Part shown: positions 1 through 5,809 of the stretch, piece by piece
Layout of the letters: each line of letters begins with the position of its first letter
Numbering within the stretch: position 1 is the first letter of the stretch
Origin: JALZAA01 sp035316025
Lineage (GTDB): Bacteria > Actinomycetota > Acidimicrobiia > IMCC26256 > JACDBD01
DNA: 12,325 nt
Direction of reading: 5' to 3'
Assembly: GCA_035316025.1 (NCBI GenBank)
Contig: DATFXL010000062.1
Span: 1-12,325, forward strand
Made by a program: the position numbers and the translations under genes
Notes under the pieces: generated by a model
Seen by the model: only the letters and a program-made list of their open reading frames with translations
The model's database searches: none
Told to the model about the DNA's origin: nothing

Positions 1-426
1 GTGGGTGGCGGCGCCGAGCGCACCCCGGTCGACCTCCGGAAGCCCGAAGGTCGCGTCCGTCGTCGCGAGGATCATGTCGGCGTTGCCGGCGAGGCCGACG
101 CCACCCCCGAGGCAGTAGCCCTGCACTGCCGCGATGACGGGGACGGCGCACTCGTAGACGGCGGCGAACGCGGCGAAGCAGCCACGGTTGGCGCCGACGA
201 GGGCGTGGAACCCCTCGGTGCGCTGCATCTCCTTGATGTCGACGCCGGCGTTGAAGCCCTTCCCCTCGGCTCGGAGGATCACCACGCGCACGCGCGGGTC
301 CTCACCGAGTCCCCGAACGACGTCGGCGAGTTCGAACCATCCGGCGACGGTGAGCGCGTTGACCGGCGGGTTTTCCATCACGACCTCGGCGATGCCGTCG
401 CCGTCGACCGCGTGCGTGAGGCCCAT
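1..426 (-). CDS. echA20: EchA20-like steroid ring D hydrolase, crotonase fold (3' part outside window)
   Basis: The first 142 residues of a crotonase-superfamily protein are visible; the rest lies beyond the left edge. The segments GFNAGVDIKEMQRTEGF (residues 57-73), ANRGCFAAF, YECAVPVIAAV and FGLPEVDRGALGAATH match, from memory, M. tuberculosis EchA20 (Rv3550) nearly residue for residue, much more closely than generic enoyl-CoA hydratases. EchA20 is known to hydrolyse ring D of the bicyclic CoA-thioester intermediate formed late in cholesterol degradation, before IpdAB opens ring C. The GGG oxyanion loop is at residues 107-109. The usual first hydratase Glu after it is replaced by Gly (111), while the Glu of the PE motif (131) is kept, which fits a hydrolase. 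The ATG start has AAGGA 4 bases upstream and no in-frame start further up. The gene is divergent from the SDR at 497, across a shared promoter region. Assignment is strong; only truncation limits it. Confidence 0.87.
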   Translation of the reverse strand, partial: MGLTHAVDGDGIAEVVMENPPVNALTVAGWFELADVVRGLGEDPRVRVVILRAEGKGFNAGVDIKEMQRTEGFHALVGANRGCFAAFAAVYECAVPVIAAVQGYCLGGGVGLAGNADMILATTDATFGLPEVDRGALGAATH

Positions 427-457
427 CGCGTCCTTGCTCTGATGGCGGTGCTGCCTG

Positions 458-476
458 ATCTGATGGTGCGTCAGAT
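458..476. promoter_or_regulatory. Candidate operator between echA20 and the SDR gene
   Basis: The inverted repeat ATCTGATGGTGCGTCAGAT has perfect 6-base arms (ATCTGA/TCAGAT) around 7 bases. It covers the -35 region of the rightward SDR promoter and the early transcribed region of the leftward echA20 promoter, so one bound repressor could block both. It does not match the KstR2 box. The regulator is unknown; the operator role is inferred from symmetry and position. Confidence 0.5.
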
Positions 477-484
477 TCGACGGC

Positions 485-496
485 TACCTTATCCGC
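485..496 (+). promoter_or_regulatory. Leaderless promoter of the SDR gene (-10 TACCTT)
   Basis: TACCTT (485-490) fits the actinobacterial -10 consensus TANNNT and lies exactly 6 bases before the ATG at 497. No Shine-Dalgarno sequence precedes that ATG. Together these indicate that transcription starts at or beside the A of the start codon. No clear -35 is seen. The same geometry occurs before fadE30. Confidence 0.5.
487..492 (-). promoter_or_regulatory. Predicted -10 of echA20 (TAAGGT), overlapping the divergent -10
   Basis: Read on the minus strand this hexamer is TAAGGT, a TANNNT match that overlaps the rightward -10 by 4 bases. It would give echA20 a leader of about 50 bases containing the inverted repeat at 458-476 and the AAGGA ribosome site. 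The two promoters would then compete for polymerase. Prediction from consensus only. Confidence 0.35.
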
Positions 497-1276
497 ATGG
501 CGGATCCGCTCGACCTTTCGGGCCGCGTCGTCATCGTCACCGGAGGATGTCGCGGCGTCGGGCGCGGGATCGCGCACCGCTTCCTGGACGCGGGCGCGGA
601 CGTCGTCGTCTGCTGCCGTCACGAGCCCGAGGCGCTCCCGAGTTCCGGTCGACGCGACGCGGTGTTCGTCGCCGCCGACATACGCGAGCCCGACGAGATC
701 GACAAGGTCGTCGGATTCACGGCCAACCAGTTCGGGCGCATCGACGTGCTCGTGAACAACGCCGGTGGATCACCGCCGGCGGACTCCGCCACCGCGTCGC
801 CGAAGTTCTCGGCCGCGATCATCACGCTGAACCTCCTCGCTCCGCTCGTGTTCGCACAGAAGGCGAACGCGGTGATGCAGCAGCAACCCGAGGGTGGCGT
901 CGTCATCAACATTGCGAGTGTGAGCGGGCTGCGGCCGTCGCCCGGCACCGCCGCCTACGGCGCGGCCAAGGCGGGCCTCCTCAACCTCACTCAGACCCTG
1001 GCGATGGATTACGCCCCGAAGGTTCGCGTAAATGCGGTGACGGCGGGGTTGGTGAGGACCGAGCAGTCACACCTCTTCTATGGGGACGACGAGGGGATCG
1101 CTGCCGTCGGGGCGACCGTCCCGCTCGGCCGGATGGCGGAGCCGTCCGACGTCGGCGATGTGTGCCTGTTCCTCGCCTCGCCGCTCGCCCGCTACGTCAG
1201 CGGCGAGAGCATCGTCGTCCACGGCGGCGGTGAGCGCCCCGCCTATCTGGACGCAGCGAGGAACACGAGCTCCTAG
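497..1276 (+). CDS. Short-chain dehydrogenase/reductase of the steroid C/D-ring locus (Rv3549c-like)
   Basis: A 259-residue classical SDR, typical length, expected to be a cytosolic NAD(P)-dependent oxidoreductase. The Rossmann dinucleotide motif is TGGCRGVG (15-22), the NNAG motif is at 87-90, and the catalytic residues are Ser141, Tyr154 and Lys158 (YGAAK). The C-terminal segment VHGGGERPAYL is typical of FabG-like SDRs. It is divergent from echA20. In M. tuberculosis the SDR genes Rv3549c and Rv3548c sit beside echA20, and recalled features of Rv3549c (NNAGGSP, SPGTAAYGAAKAGL, FYGD, HGGGE) agree with this protein, so orthology is likely but recalled rather than searched. The exact hydroxy/keto substrate is not known to me; a bicyclic CoA thioester is plausible. 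The ATG has no Shine-Dalgarno sequence and is probably leaderless. Confidence 0.85.
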   Translation: MADPLDLSGRVVIVTGGCRGVGRGIAHRFLDAGADVVVCCRHEPEALPSSGRRDAVFVAADIREPDEIDKVVGFTANQFGRIDVLVNNAGGSPPADSATASPKFSAAIITLNLLAPLVFAQKANAVMQQQPEGGVVINIASVSGLRPSPGTAAYGAAKAGLLNLTQTLAMDYAPKVRVNAVTAGLVRTEQSHLFYGDDEGIAAVGATVPLGRMAEPSDVGDVCLFLASPLARYVSGESIVVHGGGERPAYLDAARNTSS

Positions 1277-1287
1277 GGCGCCGTAAG

Positions 1288-1338
1288 GCCGCGTTGTCAC
1301 GAAGACTCGGCTTGTGGCGTGTTCCGTGACAACGCGGC
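1288..1338. terminator. Bidirectional terminator hairpin between convergent genes
   Basis: GCCGCGTTGTCACG (1288-1301) and CGTGACAACGCGGC (1325-1338) are perfect 14-base complements around a 23-base loop. They lie between the stops of the plus-strand SDR (1276) and minus-strand ipdF (1346). The position is that of a shared terminator. No T-run follows on either strand, common in high-GC actinobacteria. The stem is long, so a protein site or RNA-stability element is an alternative. Confidence 0.6.
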
Positions 1339-1345
1339 GAGCGGG

Positions 1346-2128
1346 TCAAGGGTGCTGGCTGCTGACGGAAACGACCTCGCCGGTCATGTACGCCGAGTAG
1401 TCGCTGGCGAGGAAGACGATCACGTTGGCGACCTCCCATGGCTGTGCCGAGCGACCGAACGCCTCGCGGGTGACGAGCTCGTCGATCGTTTCCTGCGGCA
1501 TCACCTTGGTGAGGTGCTCGTGCACGGCGAGGCTTGGGGCCACAGCGTTCACGCGCACGTTGGCAGGGCCGGCCTCGATCGCGGCGCAGCGGGTGAGGGC
1601 CATCACGCCGGCCTTGGCCGCCGCGTAATGCGCCTGCCCTTCTTGAGCGCGCCAACCGAGCACCGACGCGTTGTTCACGACGGCGCCCGCTCCACGCGGC
1701 AGCATGTGCTGCAAGGCGGCGCGCGTGCAGCGGAACGTGCCGTTCAGCGTGACATCCAGCACCTGTGACCACTCGTCGTCGGTCATGTCGACGAGGTGCG
1801 CGGTTCCGCCGAGACCGGCGTTGTTGACGACCACGTCGAGGCCGCCCGTCGCCGCGATCGCCTCGGCGAACATGGCGTCGACCTGCTGTTGATCGGTGAC
1901 GTCGCACACCGCCGTCGCCGGCCGCGTGCCCGCGATGTGCTCGAGTTGCTCGGCGGCATCCCCGAGACGTCGCTCGTGCCGATCGCTCAGCACCACCGTC
2001 GCGCCCTCTTCTGCGCAGCGCTTGGCGGTCGCGAAACCGATGCCCGTACCCGCGGCCGCCGTGACGAGCACCGACTTGCCCGCGAGGAGCGCGTGACCGG
2101 TCGGGGCCGGCGGCGCCGCCTCGCTCAC
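1346..2128 (-). CDS. ipdF: IpdF-like steroid C/D-ring dehydrogenase (SDR)
   Basis: A 260-residue SDR. It has the variant glycine-rich motif VTAAAGTGIG (22-31), NNAG (102-105), Ser155 in NNASVLGWRAQ, Tyr168 and Lys172 in YAAAKAGVMALTR, and the C-terminal FLASDYSAYMTGEVVSVSSQ. These stretches match, from memory, M. tuberculosis IpdF (Rv3559c), which works on the hydroxylated bicyclic indanone-propanoyl-CoA (HIP-CoA) intermediates during opening of rings C and D. The start is GTG at 2128; its GTGA overlaps the TGA stop of fadE30 by 4 bases, and AAGG lies 7 bases upstream, implying translational coupling. The fadE30-ipdF order is the same as in M. tuberculosis. It is the last gene of the operon, followed by the hairpin at 1288-1338. 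Confidence 0.88.
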   Translation of the reverse strand: MSEAAPPAPTGHALLAGKSVLVTAAAGTGIGFATAKRCAEEGATVVLSDRHERRLGDAAEQLEHIAGTRPATAVCDVTDQQQVDAMFAEAIAATGGLDVVVNNAGLGGTAHLVDMTDDEWSQVLDVTLNGTFRCTRAALQHMLPRGAGAVVNNASVLGWRAQEGQAHYAAAKAGVMALTRCAAIEAGPANVRVNAVAPSLAVHEHLTKVMPQETIDELVTREAFGRSAQPWEVANVIVFLASDYSAYMTGEVVSVSSQHP

Positions 2129-3312
2129 TCGCTCACCTTCGGCTCGGCCGGGAGGCCGAGGGCGCGTTCGCCGATGATGTTGCGCTGGATCTGGTTCGAT
2201 CCGCCGTAGATCGTGTCGGCGCGCGTGTACAGGAACAACCGCTGCGCCGGGCTCAACTCGTACGGTGCCGACGGCGCAACCGCAGCGTCCGGCCCGAGCA
2301 CCTCCACGGCGAGCTCGCCCAGCTCACGGTGGAACGTCGCCCAGTACAGCTTGTGGATGGCGGTCTGCGGTGTGATCTCGCCGCTCGCCATCGACGTGAG
2401 GCTCCGCAACGCGTTGTACCGCATGATTCGCAGTCCGATCCACGCCCGGGCGAGTCGCTGACGCAGGACCGGGTCTGTCGAGCGTCCGCCCTTCCGGGCT
2501 GTCTCGGTGATCTCGACGAGCTCGTTCTCGAACGCCAGCTGCTGACCCAGCGTCGACGCGCCCCGCTCGAACGCCAGCGTGCCCATCGCCACCTTCCAGC
2601 CGCCGTTGACCTCGCCGACGACGTCGGCGACCGCCGTGCGGGCACCGTCGAAGAAGACCTCGTTGAACTCCGAGGTGCCGGTCAGCTGGACGATGGGCCG
2701 GATCTCGATGCCCGCCTGGTGCATCGGGACCAGCAGGTACGAGATGCCGCGATGGCGCGCTGCGTCCCGGTCGGTGCGGCACAGCACGAAGCACCAATTC
2801 GCCCAGTGCGCCAGCGACGTCCAGATCTTCTGCCCCGTGATCACCCATTCGTCGCCGTCACGCTCGGCGCGCGTCTGGACGTTGGCGAGGTCGGAGCCGG
2901 CGTCGGGCTCCGAGTACCCCTGACACCAGATGTCCTCACCCGTGGCGATGCGGGGCAGGAACCGGCGCTTCTGCTCGTCGGTCCCGAAGTGCAGGATCGT
3001 CGGGCCGATCAAGCCCTCGCCGACGATGCCCACTCGTCCCGGCCCGCCCGCTCGCGCGTATTCCTCGTAGAAGATCACCTGCTGGAGTAGCGAGGCGTCG
3101 CGGCCGCCGTACTCGTGTGGGAACGACAGGCACGTCCAGCGGTCGGCCCCGAGCGCGCGCTCCCAGGCGAGCCGCTCGTCGAACAATGCGTGCTCGTCGC
3201 CCGGGCCGCCCCGACCCCGCACCATCGCGAACTCGCCCGTGAGGCGATCCGTGAGCCATTCCCTCGCCTCGGCCCGAAACGCGTCGTCCTCGCGCGAAGA
3301 ACGCAGGTCCAC
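2125..3312 (-). CDS. fadE30: FadE30-like acyl-CoA dehydrogenase (steroid ring C/D degradation)
   Basis: A 395-residue FAD-dependent acyl-CoA dehydrogenase of normal length. Signature blocks are WCQGYSEPDAGSDLANV (129-145), QKIWTSLAHWANWC (161-174), TGTSEFNEVFF (211-221), FERGASTLGQQ (248-258) and IYGGSNQIQRNIIGERALGL (368-387). These agree closely with recalled M. tuberculosis FadE30 (Rv3560c), which acts on the hydroxylated HIP-CoA intermediate. The residue that is the catalytic Glu in medium-chain enzymes (YEGT) is Gly370, while Glu249 sits where isovaleryl-CoA dehydrogenase carries its base. The GTG start has only a weak ribosome site, with TAGGTT 6 bases before it, so this gene may also be made from its own leaderless transcript. 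It follows the CoA-transferase by 68 bases and overlaps ipdF by 4. Confidence 0.9.
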   Translation of the reverse strand: MDLRSSREDDAFRAEAREWLTDRLTGEFAMVRGRGGPGDEHALFDERLAWERALGADRWTCLSFPHEYGGRDASLLQQVIFYEEYARAGGPGRVGIVGEGLIGPTILHFGTDEQKRRFLPRIATGEDIWCQGYSEPDAGSDLANVQTRAERDGDEWVITGQKIWTSLAHWANWCFVLCRTDRDAARHRGISYLLVPMHQAGIEIRPIVQLTGTSEFNEVFFDGARTAVADVVGEVNGGWKVAMGTLAFERGASTLGQQLAFENELVEITETARKGGRSTDPVLRQRLARAWIGLRIMRYNALRSLTSMASGEITPQTAIHKLYWATFHRELGELAVEVLGPDAAVAPSAPYELSPAQRLFLYTRADTIYGGSNQIQRNIIGERALGLPAEPKVSE

Positions 3313-3324
3313 GCGGAGAACCTA
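3313..3324 (-). promoter_or_regulatory. Candidate leaderless internal promoter of fadE30 (-10 TAGGTT)
   Basis: On the minus strand TAGGTT (3324-3319) is followed by CTCCGC and directly by the GTG start. This is nearly the same block as TACCTT-ATCCGC-ATG before the SDR gene. No good Shine-Dalgarno sequence is present and no clear -35 is seen. It suggests fadE30-ipdF can be transcribed apart from the upstream CoA-transferase. Confidence 0.4.
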
Positions 3325-3380
3325 CCGTCCGGAACGTCGAAGACGCCCCGCCCTCGCGCCGCGTCCCGCCGAGGAACGAG

Positions 3381-5723
3381 TCAGTCGAGCGCGCCGTCCG
3401 CCTCGAGACGCTTGCACTCCTCCGGCGAGAGCCCGAGCAGGTCGCCGAGCACCCAGTCGTTGTCCTGGCCGAGCGTCGGTCCCGACCGGTCGTATCCGTG
3501 GGGCAGGTTCCCGAGGCGCGAGCCGGTGCGCTCGTACAGCCCATCGCCCATGTACGGGTGCGTGAGGGGGACGAAGTGCTCGCGGTGACGGACCTGGGGG
3601 TCGTCGTGAACATCAGCGAAGTCCTGCACCGGCACCGCCTCGATGTGGGCGGCCTGCAGAAGGTCGGCGACCTCCTCGCGGGGCCGGGTCGAGGTCCAGG
3701 CCTCGACCGCGGCCTCGACCTCGTCGATCCGGTCGAGGCGCGCGTCGAGCGTCGCCAGTGACAGATCGTCGAAGCCGAGGATGCCGCTCAGGCGCGCCCA
3801 TTCGTCGTCGGTCCAGCACGCGATGGCGACCCACCGATCCTCACCCTCGCACGCGAACGCACCGTGCGGCACCGCACGCGTGGAGCGGTTTCCCATGCGA
3901 CTGCCGATGATGCCGTCGAGCTCGTAGTCGAGCAGCCATGGGCTCAGGGAGTAGCTGCCTGCCTCGACCTGCGCGAGATCGAAGTACACGCCCCTTCCCG
4001 TGCGCCGTCGATAGAGCAGGCCGGAAGCGAGCGCGGACGCCACGAACCTGGGCGCGAGCGAGTCGGTGATCGTGCCGTACGGCCCGACCGGCTCGCGATC
4101 CGGCCACCCTGTCAGCCAGTTGAAACCCGACAGCGCCGCGCCCTGGCCGCCGAAGCCGGGGTAGTCGCGATGCGGCCCGGTCTGGCCCTGCAGGCAGGAG
4201 CTCACCATCACGAGCTCAGGCTTGATCGCGGCGAGCGTCGCGTAGTCGAGGCCGAAGCTCCGCATCGCGCGCGGCGCGAAGTTCTCCACGACCGCGTCGG
4301 CCCAGTCGCCCACGATCCGCTTCGCGATGTCGACGCCTTCGGGGTGCTTGAGGTTGAGAGTCACGCTCCGCTTCGCGACGTTGAGGCCGTCGAACATCGG
4401 CGCGCCTTCGAGACCGTGCGGATTGTCGGGCGCGAGCGCGTATACGCGCAGAAAGTCGGGACGGCTCCTCGACTCGACGCGCAGGACGGTCGCGCCGTGC
4501 TCGACGAAGTACCGCGTGGCGATCGGACCGGCAGCGCCCGACCCGAACTCCACGATGTTCGTGCCTTCCCACGCCGCCTCCCCGCCGCGTCGGGTCGCAA
4601 GGCCGGCGTCCGGCGCCCGTTTCCGAGCCTGCGGGGCAACAGAAGTGGTGCCCAGGTCGGGCGCGGGGGCGCGGGCTCCGGCCGGAGCGGCCTCGCCGTC
4701 CCGGCTGGAAAGGATGACGAACGAGCGTGGGAACCGGGCGACGTCTCCGATTGGTCCGAAGAAGTTGCGAGCCGCGAGCTGGGTGCTGGCGTAGATCTCG
4801 CGCGGCGAGTTGCACGGCGCGAGCATGAGGTTTGTCTCGCACGCGATCTCGTACAGCTCCCGCATCGTGTGCCGGGCGAAGTACTCGGCCACGGGCTGCT
4901 CGATCGCCTTGAGGTCGTCGTCGGTAGCGGTGTTCTGCGAGAACTCCGCCCAATCGCGGCCGATGAGCGCGTGCGCGTCGATGTCACCTTCTGCGGTGAC
5001 GAGGCGGGTGAGGGTGGTCAGGCTCGGGACGCGAGCCTTGCCGCCGCGTAGCCCGAACGAGACCCAGCCGTCCTTGCACGGCCAGATTTCGCGCGTGCGG
5101 CCGATGTTGGCGCCGCGCCGCGCACCCCGATGGCCCGTCTTCGGGAACGACGCCAGCCCCACCATGTTCGCGACGAAGACGACTTCCTGCATCGAGATGT
5201 CGACGCGTTCGGGCGAGCCCGACGCCAGCCCGGTGAGCACGGCGAAGGCGGTCTCGGCGCCGACGTGCGCGTACCCGGACGGCTCGGTGCACCGCACCGG
5301 GGGCCGACCGGGATCGCCGGTGGCGTACATGTTCCCGCTCGCCGCCATCACGCCGAGGTCCGACGCCCGCCAGCTCGAGCGCGGGCCGTCGAGGCCGAAG
5401 GGCGTGACGCGGGCCCACACCGCGCGCGGCGCCCGCGCCGGGTCGAGGGCGAACGCGCCCGGAAACCCGGGTGTGTCGACGACGGCGTCGGCGGTCGCGA
5501 GCACGTCGTCGAGCTTCGGATCGTCGGGCCCGTCGACGACGACGCTCCCCTTGCCCGCGCCCCACGCGAGGAACCGGTGGGGGAGCGCCCGCAGCGGATG
5601 CCCGCCGGGCGGCTCGACGAGGATCACATCGGCACCGAGGTCGGCCAGGATCCGGCCCGCCATCGCCGCCGGCTCGCCGGCGAGGTCGACGACACGCGTG
5701 CCGGCGAGAAGTGCTTCGCTCAT
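3381..5723 (-). CDS. Tandem (double-domain) class III CoA-transferase, CaiB/BaiF family
   Basis: A 780-residue protein with two successive CaiB/BaiF domains (about 1-335 and 386-780) joined by an Ala/Pro/Arg-rich linker (about 340-385); single-domain family members are near 400 residues. Each half keeps a candidate catalytic Asp that would form the aspartyl-CoA anhydride: Asp175 in RVDISMQE and Asp582 in YFDLAQVEAG. The second half has the better family signatures (VVENFAPRAMRSFGLDY, QGQTGP). Class III enzymes move CoA between organic acids, or racemise or activate acyl-CoAs, without ATP. It is the first gene of the operon with fadE30 and ipdF; in M. tuberculosis the HIP-CoA ligase gene fadD3 precedes them. 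I infer, without proof, a role in CoA activation of a bicyclic steroid acid. The ATG has a strong GGGAGGG ribosome site. M. tuberculosis Rv1866 is, from memory, a comparable double protein. Confidence 0.87.
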   Translation of the reverse strand: MSEALLAGTRVVDLAGEPAAMAGRILADLGADVILVEPPGGHPLRALPHRFLAWGAGKGSVVVDGPDDPKLDDVLATADAVVDTPGFPGAFALDPARAPRAVWARVTPFGLDGPRSSWRASDLGVMAASGNMYATGDPGRPPVRCTEPSGYAHVGAETAFAVLTGLASGSPERVDISMQEVVFVANMVGLASFPKTGHRGARRGANIGRTREIWPCKDGWVSFGLRGGKARVPSLTTLTRLVTAEGDIDAHALIGRDWAEFSQNTATDDDLKAIEQPVAEYFARHTMRELYEIACETNLMLAPCNSPREIYASTQLAARNFFGPIGDVARFPRSFVILSSRDGEAAPAGARAPAPDLGTTSVAPQARKRAPDAGLATRRGGEAAWEGTNIVEFGSGAAGPIATRYFVEHGATVLRVESRSRPDFLRVYALAPDNPHGLEGAPMFDGLNVAKRSVTLNLKHPEGVDIAKRIVGDWADAVVENFAPRAMRSFGLDYATLAAIKPELVMVSSCLQGQTGPHRDYPGFGGQGAALSGFNWLTGWPDREPVGPYGTITDSLAPRFVASALASGLLYRRRTGRGVYFDLAQVEAGSYSLSPWLLDYELDGIIGSRMGNRSTRAVPHGAFACEGEDRWVAIACWTDDEWARLSGILGFDDLSLATLDARLDRIDEVEAAVEAWTSTRPREEVADLLQAAHIEAVPVQDFADVHDDPQVRHREHFVPLTHPYMGDGLYERTGSRLGNLPHGYDRSGPTLGQDNDWVLGDLLGLSPEECKRLEADGALD

Positions 5724-5738
5724 CGACCCTCCCGTCGA

Positions 5739-5765
5739 CCTGACGCTCGTGTCAGGCTAGCCTGA
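5739..5765. promoter_or_regulatory. Candidate compound operator with three CCTGA half-sites
   Basis: Two overlapping inverted repeats share one arm. CCTGAC-N6-GTCAGG spans 5739-5756, and the perfect 14-base palindrome TCAGGCTAGCCTGA spans 5752-5765. The cluster lies between the CoA-transferase start (5723) and the amidohydrolase start (5810). The half-site resembles CTGAT/GTCAG in the repeat at 458-476, though with different spacing. Binding of a dimeric repressor is inferred. Confidence 0.5.
5754..5763. promoter_or_regulatory. Overlapping divergent -10 elements (TAGCCT on both strands)
   Basis: The core of the palindrome reads TAGCCT on the plus strand (5758-5763) and on the minus strand (5759-5754), both fitting TANNNT. 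It would give a leader of about 40 bases to the amidohydrolase (ribosome site GGGAGG at 5796-5801) and about 24 bases to the CoA-transferase (GGGAGGG at 5733-5727). No strong -35 is visible on either side. Confidence 0.4.
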
Positions 5766-5809
5766 GGCGGCATCGTCCCGAGCCGAGCCCCGCACGGGAG
5801 GCCCCCCGA

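Noticed and set aside
1..1233. Long plus-strand open frame of 410 codons
   Set aside because: It has no recognisable protein signature and lies antisense to echA20 and out of frame with the SDR, both of which show strong family motifs. High GC produces such shadow frames.
1288..1338. Inverted repeat as the ends of a small mobile element
   Set aside because: The arms are only 24 bases apart, with no coding or target duplication; a terminator between convergent genes explains it better.
3864..5051. Plus-strand open frame of 395 codons inside the CoA-transferase gene
   Set aside because: Its translation is arginine-rich without domain motifs, while the minus-strand frame encodes a full two-domain CoA-transferase with catalytic residues.
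427..5809. KstR or KstR2 binding boxes before the steroid genes
   Set aside because: The intergenic regions at 427-496, 3313-3380 and 5724-5809 were read for the KstR2 core CAAG-N2-CTTG and the KstR core AAC-N2-GTT; neither was found.
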